DNA from: Kalmusia sp. IMI 367209
Lineage: Eukaryota; Ascomycota; Dothideomycetes; Pleosporales; Didymosphaeriaceae
Assembly: GCA_027946365.1 (NCBI GenBank)
Contig: JAPEUQ010000017.1
Span: 248,001 to 312,000, forward strand
Length of the DNA stretch: 64,000 nucleotides
Direction of reading: 5' to 3'
Part shown: piece by piece, positions 22,565-33,104 of the stretch
How the letters are laid out: every line of letters begins with the position of its first letter
Numbering within the stretch: position 1 is the stretch's first letter
Notes under the pieces: model-generated
Database searches by the model: none
Told to the model about the DNA's origin: nothing
The model's input: the letters and a program-made list of their open reading frames with translations, nothing else
Program-made: the position numbers and the translations under genes

Positions 22565-24943
22565 GTGAATTTGAGGGACAGGTCCCTGCTGCGTGAGAAT
22601 TTTGAATAATTTGAACATTGTACGCAACATGGTCTGTCCCTCAGAGACGTCCTTCTCCCCTCCTTTATTTGGGGCTCGTCGTAGAGAGCGACTGCTAACT
22701 AGATCCCCAACTGTAGGCATGGAGCTCCTGCAGCGCAGGTCCGAAGCGGGTACTCGTGATGACATGGAGTCGTTGAAGGAGGCGCGCGGCGTTTCACCGA
22801 ATAGTCGTGTGGAAGTACGTCGCCGTTGATTCTGTTCGGGTGTGTTCTTGTTCGCTTCTCTGCCGTAGGTCGTTGACCAACATGTTCTATACCATTCGAC
22901 GTTCTCAGACTTCCTTTATGCTATACACAGGTTCGAATACTAAGGCTGATGCTCACTCGACTGAAGGGCCGAAGAGGAGTTGCGGAGTCGAAGGCAGCGG
23001 CCTCGGGCTATAATTTCGGAAGGAGGAGGCGGAGCATGCTGATGCTCGTGCGTCCACGGGTCCAATTTCGCGAGCGCCAGGTGAAGGGAGATTGCAAGCA
23101 AAGGATACTGACACGCATCTGCCAAATATCGTATGTCGATACTGGAAAGGAGGAAGACGGGGTGAGGTTGGAACAAAGGTTGCCCAAGGTCCCGCTCTAA
23201 ACGTGTGCGCACTAGCTTGGTCTCGGAAGCCATGGCCGCAGGGAAGGAACGACCATCCTGGAGTCTTCACCGGCCTGCAGGGAACGTCACGACTAGTCGC
23301 ATCTGGCCAGTTCGCCCAACTCTTTCGTGTGTCACCCTGGAGAGCCACCATGGTGGATCAACACCACGCGGCATTCGTGGACGCAGATCGTTGGGCTGTG
23401 ACCCTGACTCATGAGCCCGAGAACGCGAATGGTCACTTGCGCCCAAGTGGTTGGCGTAAGGGTTTTGACGCCCAGAGTGTCTACGAGGTCTCGAGCACTG
23501 GGCCAACCTTGCATGCCCAGTCAACAGACCAACCTCACAAGGAATGTCTCGTGTCCCTGGATACCCTTCCGATCAACGTCTTCGACAGATCCAGAACATA
23601 GTGGGATATTGCTGCGTGGAGTTCCGTCGATTGTGTATGCAGGTGCCGGTTCAGCCGACGCTCTGCGAGTGCATAATCGCTATGCGAGGTCTGACCGGTT
23701 GAACCTTGCTTTCGCGAATTTCGCTATCGTCCAAGCAATGGAGAGTGTGATGGCTATGCAGCTATCTTAGGCGACTGCGAAAGGGTCCACTAAGATCCTA
23801 CGCACGGAAGAAGCAACTGTATCCAATCTAAGTGGATGGTCATAGCACCTACGACTGCTTGTCAAACCAATTCGTTTCCGCCGCATCACAGGGAGAAGCA
23901 AGGTTGCTACTATCAAGTTCTCGCGCTTCACATCCGGTCAAAGTCAATAGATCCGTCGTTCTTTGCAGCACGCAGCGCCAATCATTGCTCTCTTCGCTTC
24001 AGGTTACATCCGAAGGCGTAAATGCTCCGGCACAATGGTCATCCAGTCTAGCGCCTTCGCACATGTGTGACCAAGGCATTCTCGGCCAAATGTGCAAAGA
24101 TACTTTGAGAACCAGCCTGCCACACCGAGCCATTGCCAGTGCTGCCCGACGGATCTCCAAAATTGCATCCACAAGCCTGCATGATACTTTAAAACTTGAT
24201 CAAGAAGTTCTTCTCTGGCCAATGCCTACATACGTAGCTTGAACGCTACTGGCCTATCGTCTCCCGCCCGCAGATGCTTTTGCCTCACCAGTCTGAATCT
24301 CCCCCTGAGCAGCCTCACTTTCCTCTTACAAGCCTATAGCCTTTTCTAGTTAGCTTAATCGACCATTTTCTGTTTCCTCGCCATATGAACTGATTCCAAG
24401 TTTATTCAGACGAATATCTGACAGCAACCGCAAGGACAGGCTTGAGGCACTTACCTTAAAGCTTACTCAGCAACTGTTAGCATAGCCAAAGAGGTCAACA
24501 TAGACGGTCGTCGCCAATGTTCACCTATGCCTGCGATAAGAGAGTTACTGGTCATCAATGAACTTGGTTCAGATATCTTCATTGTATAGCTTTGATCATT
24601 CGTACATTACATATTAACACAGATGGCGCAGTGCCCAGTCAGACCTCTACTTGTACTTGAAGTCGAATACTATTGCTTCAATGCATGAATGCCACCCAAA
24701 ACAAAGAAAAAGGCGAAAGCGGTGAGAGCGTATCGCAAGGCCCAAAGTGACAGGCCACGGACCGCATGCATGCTAAGATTTCAGCCCAACTCCGAGCATG
24801 CAGGAACATATATAGCCAAAGATGAAACGACGAAAAGGAACCATTAGCGTAAGCGGTATCGATATGTTGGCGCGCAGAGCCCAGCCAGCCCGGAAAACGC
24901 CTCCCAGAAACCTGTCAAACGATCATTAGTCGAAGCAAAAACA
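22565..24943. other. Gene-poor region, distal part
   Basis: About 2.4 kb with overlapping short frames on both strands, the longest being 169 codons at 23092-23601 on the plus strand. None has recognisable motifs, and opposite-strand frames of similar length overlap them, which is typical of non-coding GC-balanced sequence. The end includes the 3' UTR of the vezatin-like gene. Confidence 0.35.
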
Positions 24944-26922
24944 TTAGATACTCGTGATTCTTCCAGTTGGCCCAGTCCGCTGAGGTGGCCTGGCAATTTT
25001 CAGCACTGACTCCAGTTCTTTCATTACGTTATTGTTTGCTTCGCGCTGCTCCCGTGCAGACGCTTGTCGTGCGCGGTCTTCTTGTATCTTCTGCATGCGC
25101 TCTTCTCTGGTCATCGATATCCTAGTTTTTGGAATGGCGATGGCTTCAAATATCTCGTCGTCTGAATTACTCCCTACACTAGGCGGTGCGGATCCTTGTG
25201 GGCTTAGTAGTTCGCCATTAAGGGCACGCAAAGCGTCTGAGGGGCTTCCCTCTTCGACCGCAGTCAGACCACCGAGACTGGGCACCGGTGACCGCAACCC
25301 ACTTGAAGCTTGGGATATGCGACGCTCGTGCCGGTCTATGTTTATCGCGAGGGCGCTTCTGCCTGCTTCCCAGGCCTGCACAAGGTTCTTCAAATCGGAC
25401 CCAATCGAATCGTACTGCGCCATCAGGTGGCTCCCCAGCTCAGTTACGTCTTCGGACTCTTCCAAGCTCTTGTGAGATTCTTCGCGGAGGATTTGCAATT
25501 TAGCTTGGAGGCCACGAATGCCCTGGGACAAGCCACCTAGTTTACGAACGGAATTCCGTAAACGTTCTCGGCCAGGTGTGGATTGTGTCTTCAGTGGCGA
25601 GGGGAGCGGGAATTGCTCTTCTTCTCCTAGAACGCGATTGAACTTTTCGGTCCAATCTCCTGTCGTAGCAGCTAGGACCATCATGGAATCCACTACAGCG
25701 GACCACCTCGCGAAATCCGGCTTTCCACCATCCGCTTCTAACGCTAGCAGTGAGCAGAGATACACTCGTCTTAGTGTGGATAAACGGTACTGCAAGACAC
25801 GGAGAGCTTTCAGAGTCTCTCCATCCTCAAACTCGGACGCAGAGTAGCCTTGAGCTCCATCTTGCAGATCCGGATTGCTGATGTCATACACATCGAGATA
25901 CTTCTCCAAGTCCTCCTCCTCGATCAGGTCTTTGAGAAGTGTGCATTGTTCTAGGAACGCGGGTAAAGTCTCGGCGTATGCGGTATGTAACGTGCGACGT
26001 AAGCGGTGACAACGACGGGCCTGGCCCTTCTCTTCGATTCTCGAGATAGGTGGAAGCGGGCTGCTCCTGGAGAGACGTTAGCGTTTGGGCGCGTGTTTAG
26101 GCAAAATGTTTACACACAATCGGTAGCCTCTTGAAACGAGTTCTACTTCTTGTATCAATGCAAGTGCGGATGACGTCGACGTTTCAAACGCCTGCAGATT
26201 GGTCACCATGGCCGATGCCCCTTCAACGGCTTGTTGGCGGAGGTAATGCAGCCACTGCCGACGCACGTAGGCATAGCATGCAGTGGCCACGGCGGCGAAG
26301 ACAGTGACCACGAGCGCAAATCGGCCCCAGTTAAAGCCAGAGGCACGCTTTCGCGACCAGTGTATGAGCCATACCAACGTAAACGCAGTGGCACCTGTCA
26401 GCGCTGCACCTGTCACGCTGATAGTGGCGACTTGAAATTCGGGCAGGCCAGCGGCTGCGATGTGCGGGACGGCGGCCGCTCGCAGGCGCTCGGGCTCGTT
26501 CAGTAGCTGGGAGGCGACGATGAGGTAGCGGAAGTGTTCGAGGAATCGCTGATTGTCGGCGCGGCCCAGTCTCGAGTTCACCGCTCTCTAACAGTGCATC
26601 AGTAGTGGGACAGAGGGGCGACAGGGGAGCAACGCACCGAACAGGCACTATGAATGCGCGCAACGGAACCGTGGTGGCCAACATGCACTCTCAACGGCTG
26701 CGGCAGCTTATCCCGTATCCGCGACTGCAGCGTCGAAGGGCCCTGGGGCGCGAAACTGGTGGCTGCTGGTGTTGGCGAGCTCGTGGGGGACGGCGGCGTA
26801 GACCCGCGACCCTGGCCTGCGATGACTGTCAACCTGGGATGATTCATAATCCAGACGAAACGGGAGGCTTGCAGACCTTCTAGATACTCGGCCAGCGGCG
26901 AGTCTTGTATAACGAGCTCCAT
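24944..26922 (-). CDS. Vezatin / Inp2-like membrane protein (peroxisome myosin-binding family), 3 exons
   Basis: This resembles the fungal vezatin family, which includes yeast Inp2, the peroxisomal receptor for the class V myosin Myo2. Exons on the minus strand are 26922-26638, 26587-26118 and 26066-24944, with introns of 50 and 51 nt, giving 625 residues. The start MELVIQDSPLAEYLEG is the first in-frame ATG. After a Ser/Pro-rich leader come two hydrophobic segments, one around VTGAALTGATAFTLVWLIHW and one around FALVVTVFAAVATACYAYV. Then follow the family's LQAFE...FIQEVELVSRGYRL-like helix (here ALIQEVELVSRGYRL) and EEEDLEKYLDVYDIS, long helical or coiled-coil regions, and a Ser/Pro-rich tail ending GPTGRITSI. 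The role in peroxisome inheritance is inferred from family membership. Confidence 0.8.
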
Positions 26923-28811
26923 CTAGCACATGGCGCCCCCACGGGTGGCTCTACCGGAATGCGACCGTTGACCCGCTCCAGTTGTCAGGAAAGGTGCGCG
27001 TGAGGCTGTTGTCACGCTAGTTTGGGCGAGAACGTGTGAGGGTTGTAGGTAGCCGAAGGTTGCGCGGGAGCGATGGGGGGAGTGGTAGTGGCACACAGAG
27101 ACGAGGGAGAGCAGGGAGAACACGTCAATGGCAGTCTGGACACAGTGAAAGGGGAGTCGGCGGGTGGGTAGAACTGGGGCAGGGTTCAACGGTCGGGGTA
27201 GCGCGCAACCCCGGCTCCTTTGATTGGCAGCAATCTCCCCAGCAGTGAACGTCGTCCGACCCCGAACCCGACGTCACTTTTCGTCTCGCATCGCTTTCCC
27301 CACTCCACCGACGTGACGGCGGTCGGCGACGCATTGTGCCAACCGATGCCACATGAGACACTTCCAGCGTGTTCTGGGTGGTCGACGATTCTGCCGGTCC
27401 AAAGTGATGCCATGCACGCCGCTCTCATCAAATAGGGAGCATCCTCCTAAATGTTTACGTATGCATTTGTAAAGCACAGGCACACAAATAATGTTTTGAA
27501 AGCACATCAGGGACGAGCTGCTTGATTATCATCGTAGGTGCTTACATACAAAAGTCAACGGATTTACAATGTTGCGGCCCTATCGGAAATATTTCCACGT
27601 GTAGTTTGGCAGCGGCGGAGAAGAACGGACGTCTGGAAGTCGACTTGCTACTCACAATGCCCACCATCTTCGACCGAGACTGCATTCTATGGCATACGGG
27701 TATGGTTCCCCTAGATTGAGCTAACTTCAATGCTGTCCTGTGAAGCATCAGTTTTCCGATAGCCTAGGCTGTTTGATATCGCAAGTATCGTCCGGAAAAC
27801 TAAAGTCTCAGTCTAGCGTCTACAGCGTCCGAACCGGGTGTCTGGGACTTCTCGAAGGACAACTTACACTCACCCATGTCGTTGTTGACCATTCCAATGA
27901 TCGCTGCGCTGGGATTTTAGCCTCGTACGGGTCGGGCTGATAGCGTGGCACTGCGCGGCCGATCCCACGCGCGCATCGGTGCCTATCACGCGCGATCTTA
28001 CAGGGCCCGGGGGAACGTCTTCGATTAGTAAATCGCCGGTGCTCCCGTCTATGGCAGATACCTTCAGCCTTCCCCCATCATGTACCTCCCCGAGGCAACG
28101 CACCATGCAAAGACGATAGCGCCGTAAATGCCGCCAACTATAGGCTCAACTTTAGGGTCTAGTTGCTAGCTCATAACTGATCGTCTGCTGCTCCGGTAGC
28201 CATTGTGATTGACGCTTATTACCAAGTACGAGTCGAAGGTCCCAGACCATTCTACAGCACCGTGGGTGATTGCCACGGATATTACGGCGCTCTACGTAGA
28301 GCGGTCTGACAGTTGCTCCGTGCATCCCGCGAGACGACAAAAGCGCTACCATGCCTAGCACTATATCTAACTGGCCTACCATCTGAAGTTGCCACAGGCG
28401 ATGCACGAACACCAAGGTTTAATATCACAGCCACGCTTGCGATCCTATGGCGCGTCGAGTATCAACTCGCTGCTTTCCTCTATCCTTCTTGGCGGTCTGC
28501 AAGGACGAATGTCTGCCCTTGTAACGCCCTTACACCTTGTAGGTAAGCCTTTATTTTGTATCTTCAGCTGAAGGTGTTTCTGTCTCTCAATCTTTGTCGC
28601 TCATTCATATATCATGTCTTCGTCTCTCCAAATCTTGCCTGCTAGCCCACTGCCCTTCATACACTCCTTCAGCCCAGTCATTCTTGCTGTAGCCTTCAGT
28701 CCTTCGACTTGAGTTTACGCGCGTCCACGTTTGCACCGCCCGTTCTTGGAAGATTCGTTATACGTGCTTTCTGTTACATAGTCGCTTTCATACGTCCCTT
28801 CCCGAGAAAGC
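26923..28811. other. Intergenic, vezatin-like gene to unknown four-exon gene
   Basis: A 1.9 kb region between divergent genes, so it should hold both promoters. The pyrimidine-rich sequence at about 28560-28800 is probably the leader of the downstream gene. Short frames on both strands show no support as genes. Confidence 0.35.
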
Positions 28812-29747
28812 ATGAACTCGATGAATCTCATGCCCATGGACGGAAACGCTGTCAGGACACTCATGTCCACAGTCGACCTCATTGCCACGACCCTAGACAC
28901 GGCCCACGATAGCTGGAGGGATCATTTGCAGGCTATCCGAAGCATTACCGCTGTCCTGGAATTCAGCGATTCCTCCCCTGATTCAACCAGGAAGCAATGG
29001 CAATTACCACTCATTGCTGTGTTTCAGCGTGTGGCTTACGCCGATGCCGACTCAGGGGGTGTTCCCGACGTTGGGAACTGGTGTTTAAAACAGGCGGTTA
29101 CACTACTTCAGGTCTATCCGGAGGATGTTGACCTTCTTACGCGTAAGTGTTGTTAGTCTTTGGGGAATTATCAACTAACATATAATAGTCATCGGTCGAA
29201 ATTGGCTGTTTCGAGCACAGAAATCCCTTGCAAATATCCACCTCTCCGAACAAAGCTCGACCAGCAGTGGAGGAAGTCAATCCGCACCTCTATCAACGAG
29301 TGAAGAACACAGACAAGTCACAAGGGCCAACGTCGAAGCAGAGAGTCGCTTGTACCTGTCGGACTATGTCGAGGCAAGGGGGATTTTACTACCTGCCGTT
29401 GAGTACCTCAAGCGTGCAGCAGAAGCGGCTCGCGTGCAAGAAAAGATAACGGGTGACTTGCTATCTACTGTAAGCACGAATCTTTAACCCCGTTGAAATC
29501 ATTCGTTAAGACATTCACGTAGGCTGCAGAAGCATTCATGAGCCTGGGGAACGTATCTTCTCCCAGGATGAATGGCCCATATTTTCAGCAAGCCCTTGCA
29601 TATTTACGAGCAGCAAGTGAGTTGCCTGAGTACGTTCTGCCGGCCCACTTGCAAAGGTTAGTTTGAAATCACAACACGTTATCTTTTGTGACTGACAAAA
29701 AAAGCTACTTTGAAGATTACGGTAGTCTGATGGAGGGCCTCAATTGA
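28812..29747 (+). CDS. Unrecognised helical, TPR-like protein, 4 exons
   Basis: I do not recognise the family. Exons are 28812-29142, 29189-29469, 29523-29656 and 29705-29747, with introns of 46, 53 and 48 nt. All donors and acceptors are canonical and frame is kept throughout, giving 262 residues. The density of good introns supports a real gene. The sequence is rich in Ala, Leu, Glu and Tyr and reads as stacked helices, for example YVEARGILLPAVEYLKRAAE and YFQQALAYLRAASELPEYV, which resemble tetratricopeptide helices without matching a consensus exactly. Residues 127-150 are Ser/Gln-rich and probably a loop. There is no signal peptide or membrane segment. The start could also be the ATG at 28827 or 28833. 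A scaffold-type role is only a guess. Confidence 0.7.
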
Positions 29748-30526
29748 TGTTGGCAAAAATGGCGCGGTGCAGCTGATTATAGTTGGATACCCTTGGGAGG
29801 CCTGGTGCCTCCTCACTATCCTAGATGCAATATTAAAACATTCCGCTCTTTTCCCTATGTCCTTCAATGCTCTGCAACGTGATCTAGATGTACCTACAAC
29901 CTTTACGAACAGTCGAGCATCTTTTTCGACATGACAAATCCATGGTTGCGGTTACTAGGATAGTATTAGTCAATATCAGGAATTTGACAGTCGAGCGGAG
30001 CTGCGGAGTGTGGATTGGCAAAGAGGCTCTACGTATCCGCCTTGCACATGTGGTCGCTAGATCGAGCCGACATGCAGATTTGCTGCAGATGCGCGAATAT
30101 TCGCCATGCGAGAATTACGTGAGTCACAGGGCTGATGTGTGATACTCACCAGCTCGATGAAGTGACGTTCCAGCAATGGTCCATGCGCCAACAGTCGGTC
30201 CATTTCGCGACCGACCGGCTGTTCGGACGACGACAAACTCCCAGCCGCTCCATCCACAACCCACCCGGCCGTTAAGTGCGCAACCGCTACGCCACGCAAC
30301 CGCAGCTGTGACTCTCACATCCACATCCTTCCGAGCATTCCGTATATGGCGCAGAGATCGACAACCTCCAGCTTTCAGCCTTAGTCCAGCTTCTTCGAAA
30401 TCCACCTCATCACTCGGCCGACCACTTATCGCGCGCTTGCAGCGTGAGAGTCGCTCGTCGTTCATCTACCAGACGCTCTAGTTCTTCTCGAGGAATCGTT
30501 CCTGTTCCCCTACCGTCACGTTCGCC
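29748..30526. other. Intergenic upstream of EMC6
   Basis: About 780 bp with the 3' end of the upstream gene and the EMC6 promoter. A 101-codon plus-strand frame (30176-30481) is matched by overlapping minus-strand frames and has no motif, so I leave it out. A CT-rich leader precedes the EMC6 ATG. Confidence 0.4.
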
Positions 30527-30936
30527 ATGAACGAGGAACGGGAGTTGGCCATCAACCCCATTGTTCACACTAGTGTGCAACATAACACCCAGGTACGCCA
30601 ACCCCATGCACACGCGGATGCGTACAGGTGCATGATGCACGTTTCTTCGTATATTCTGACCTTCGCCACCAGGTCGTCTCGAACATTCGCAATCTGACCG
30701 CTTCTCTGTTCGGGGTCGCCGCAGGAACCCTTGGCCTTGAGTCGTATCCAGGCTTCATCTTCTACCTCGTTGGATCTTTCATCGTATCAGCGCTAATATT
30801 CGCCTTGCGCACGGAGGGCAAGCCTGGCGAGTACTTTCACCACCCGTTAGGAGACATGTGGGGTGGAGATGTGTTCAATGGGCTGAGCAGCTTCGTGCTG
30901 ACGTGGACCTTATTCTACGGCCTTGTTCGAGCATAG
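30527..30936 (+). CDS. EMC6: ER membrane protein complex subunit 6 (Emc6), 2 exons
   Basis: Emc6 is a core subunit of the EMC, which inserts tail-anchored and multipass proteins into the endoplasmic reticulum membrane. Exons are 30527-30592 and 30673-30936, separated by an 80-nt phase-0 intron. The product is 109 residues, the usual family length. Exon 1 gives MNEERELAINPIVHTSVQHN and exon 2 continues with VVSNIRNLTASLFGVAAG, the most conserved part of the family. The helices are around residues 35-55, 55-75 and 90-107 (LSSFVLTWTLFYGLVRA). An upstream acceptor (CAG at 30637-30639) would add residues that do not match the family, so the later acceptor at 30672 is preferred. Confidence 0.95.
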
Positions 30937-31819
30937 GCAGGTTGGACTGCGCAAGAGCAGGGAATTATTGGCATTGAGAGGATGTGGCGATATGCGGAAG
31001 TTATATGGGAATATGCGTCACGTCGGGCCTTACACACCCACACTCCGGCACTCCGCTTCGCCAGCTTCATTCGCCGCAACACCAATCCCCCCTTCGTACG
31101 GACACGAGTCGATGGAAGAGGCGAGGCCGGGCAGGGGCACGTTCAAGATCCTAGTAAGGTGGACATGTAGCTGCTGGGAGTGGGTAGGCATCAGTGAGCA
31201 GCTACAGCAGCCCCAAGATTTAAGGGGTATTTGGCTGGCAAAAGATGCCCTGGAATATTCTGGCTCTTGCTTCTATTTGGAAGTTCAGTCCGCAATACTT
31301 GTTTGGCGATAGATTGCCTCCAAGCCAATCTACTACAGAACGGATGATAGACCTTCTAAGCATATAGTGTGAATTCAATGCATCTTTGCGGATGGGACGA
31401 CAGTCAATCTGGGCCTTGTAGCTTGATCTTGCATGCCCGTCGCACTCGTAGAATAGCTAATTTATACGTAGCTCTACTCTTCTGCCACTGTGCCTGAAGT
31501 CGATTAAGAGGCTGTGGCTGAGATATAATGCTTCTTCAATCAAACGGAAATACAATGTTCCGGGTAGCCAGCAGTAATCTTGTCCTTCGAAAGCTAGTTT
31601 CTTAATCATCTGAGAGAGGTCTAGCGTGTCACGTGAGTGGGGTTCTTCATGGCCCAAGCTTAATTGGTTCGCGCTTCGAACGCGCCTGCACGCGTCGCTA
31701 GGCCCACACGACTTTCTGTCGCTCTCTGACCTCCTCCACACTTCGACTTTCACCACCGCACGTTCGTACTCAGTCACGCCTTCTTTCTCGCTTCTTATAT
31801 ATTCTAGCTCACAGTCATC
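30937..31819. other. Intergenic, EMC6 to PCNA
   Basis: About 0.9 kb with the EMC6 3' end and the PCNA promoter. The last 200 bp contains an ACGCGT box (31690-31695) and a CT-rich leader. No other gene is supported. Confidence 0.4.
31690..31695. promoter_or_regulatory. Candidate MluI cell-cycle box (MCB) upstream of PCNA
   Basis: The palindrome ACGCGT lies about 130 bp upstream of the first base of the PCNA start codon. MBF-type factors (Mbp1/Swi6, Res1/Cdc10) bind this hexamer at G1/S genes in yeasts, and PCNA is a classical target. Several other ACGCGT copies occur in the window away from promoters, so position alone is suggestive, not proof. Confidence 0.4.
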
Positions 31820-32809
31820 AGTGAGTATACTTGCACCTGTGGCTATGATTTCGACGTTACTGACCGTTGGGTAGTGCTCGAGGCACGCTTAGAACAGGCT
31901 CAGATCCTCAAGAAGGTGCGCATAAGTTTAAGCAAGCGCCTCGCATACAATCGTCTAACAGACTAAGGTGGTCGATGCCATCAAAGATCTGGTGCAGGAC
32001 TGCAATTTTGACTGCAATGATACCGGCATCGCCCTTCAGGCCATGGACAACTCCCACGTTGCTCTGGTCTCGATGCTCCTTCATTCCGCCGCCTTCAACC
32101 CCTTCCGCTGCGATCGAAACATTGCTCTTGGCATCAATCTTAGCTCCTTGACGAAGGTGCTCCGCGCGGCAGGAAACGAAGACGTCCTCACCGTCAAGGC
32201 AGAAGACGCACCGGATGTGGTCAACCTTGTCTTTGAGTCAAAGAATCAGGACAGGATCAGCGAGTACGATATTAAGCTCATGGATATCGACCAGGAGCAT
32301 TTGGGCATTCCGGATACGGATTATTCTGCAACGCTCAAAATGCCGGCGCCCGAATTTCAGCGCATCTGCCGTGACCTTAGCGCCCTATCGGAGTCAGGTA
32401 TGGATACACACACACATCATGTAGTCTTTGCAGGGCTAACTTCTGTGTAGTCTCAATTGAGTGTTCGAAAGACGGCGTCAAATTCGGTTGCCAGGGCGAC
32501 ATCGGCTCTGGATCCGTGCAGCTTCGATCTTCCTCTAATGTTGAGGACCCTAAACAAGACGTGGAGATAAATCTTACCGAGCCGGTGTCTTTGACCTTCT
32601 CGCTTAAGTATCTAGTCAACTTCTGCAAGGCGAGCGGGCTCAGCGACCATGTCAAGCTGTCCCTCTCTAACGAAGTACCGCTTCTTGTCGAGTACGAACT
32701 GCCAGAGAACAGCTACTTGCGTTTCTATCTTGCACCCAAGGTAAGCCATCTGGTGCGTTTCACTATGCTAGGACTAGGCTAATGCGCGCAGATTGGTGAC
32801 GAGGAGTGA
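31820..32809 (+). CDS. POL30: PCNA (DNA sliding clamp), 5 exons with a split start codon
   Basis: PCNA is the trimeric clamp that tethers DNA polymerase delta and many repair factors in the nucleus. Coding segments are 31820 (the A of ATG), 31875-31915, 31968-32397, 32451-32740 and 32792-32809, giving 259 residues, the normal length. The protein begins [20 protein letters not shown] and ends LAPKIGDEE, matching PCNA at both ends, so the 5' structure is well constrained. The first intron, 31821-31874, begins GTGAGT, has a CTGAC branch-like site and ends TAG. It splits the initiator as A|TG; unspliced sequence reads GTG. The central segments [20 protein letters not shown] and [19 protein letters not shown] are diagnostic. 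The last exon has only 18 nt. An ACGCGT box upstream fits S-phase control. Confidence 0.95.
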
Positions 32810-33104
32810 GCGACGAATGAGATTCCGTGTCACGATATCTATGATTACGGTGTTGGATAAGGATATGGCAGCGTAATGTTTTAACATGCATGGGAAGTGC
32901 ACATTGGGTCTACCGGGATGTTAAATAATTGGGGACATTGCCAGGCCTGTCCCGTTGTTTCGGCGCTAGTACCCATTACCCCGCCGACGTCAGCGCGTCC
33001 GGCCACCAGATAACGACGAAAAAAACTTTACAATACACGCCTTATCTTCCATGTCCCCGCTCCCCCTTGTCCGTCATACAGTCTGCTTGCCTTTGTCTCA
33101 CAAT

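Noticed and set aside
23092..23601. 169-codon plus-strand frame
   Set aside because: Composition is irregular, opposite-strand frames of similar length overlap it, and no motif or homology is recognisable.
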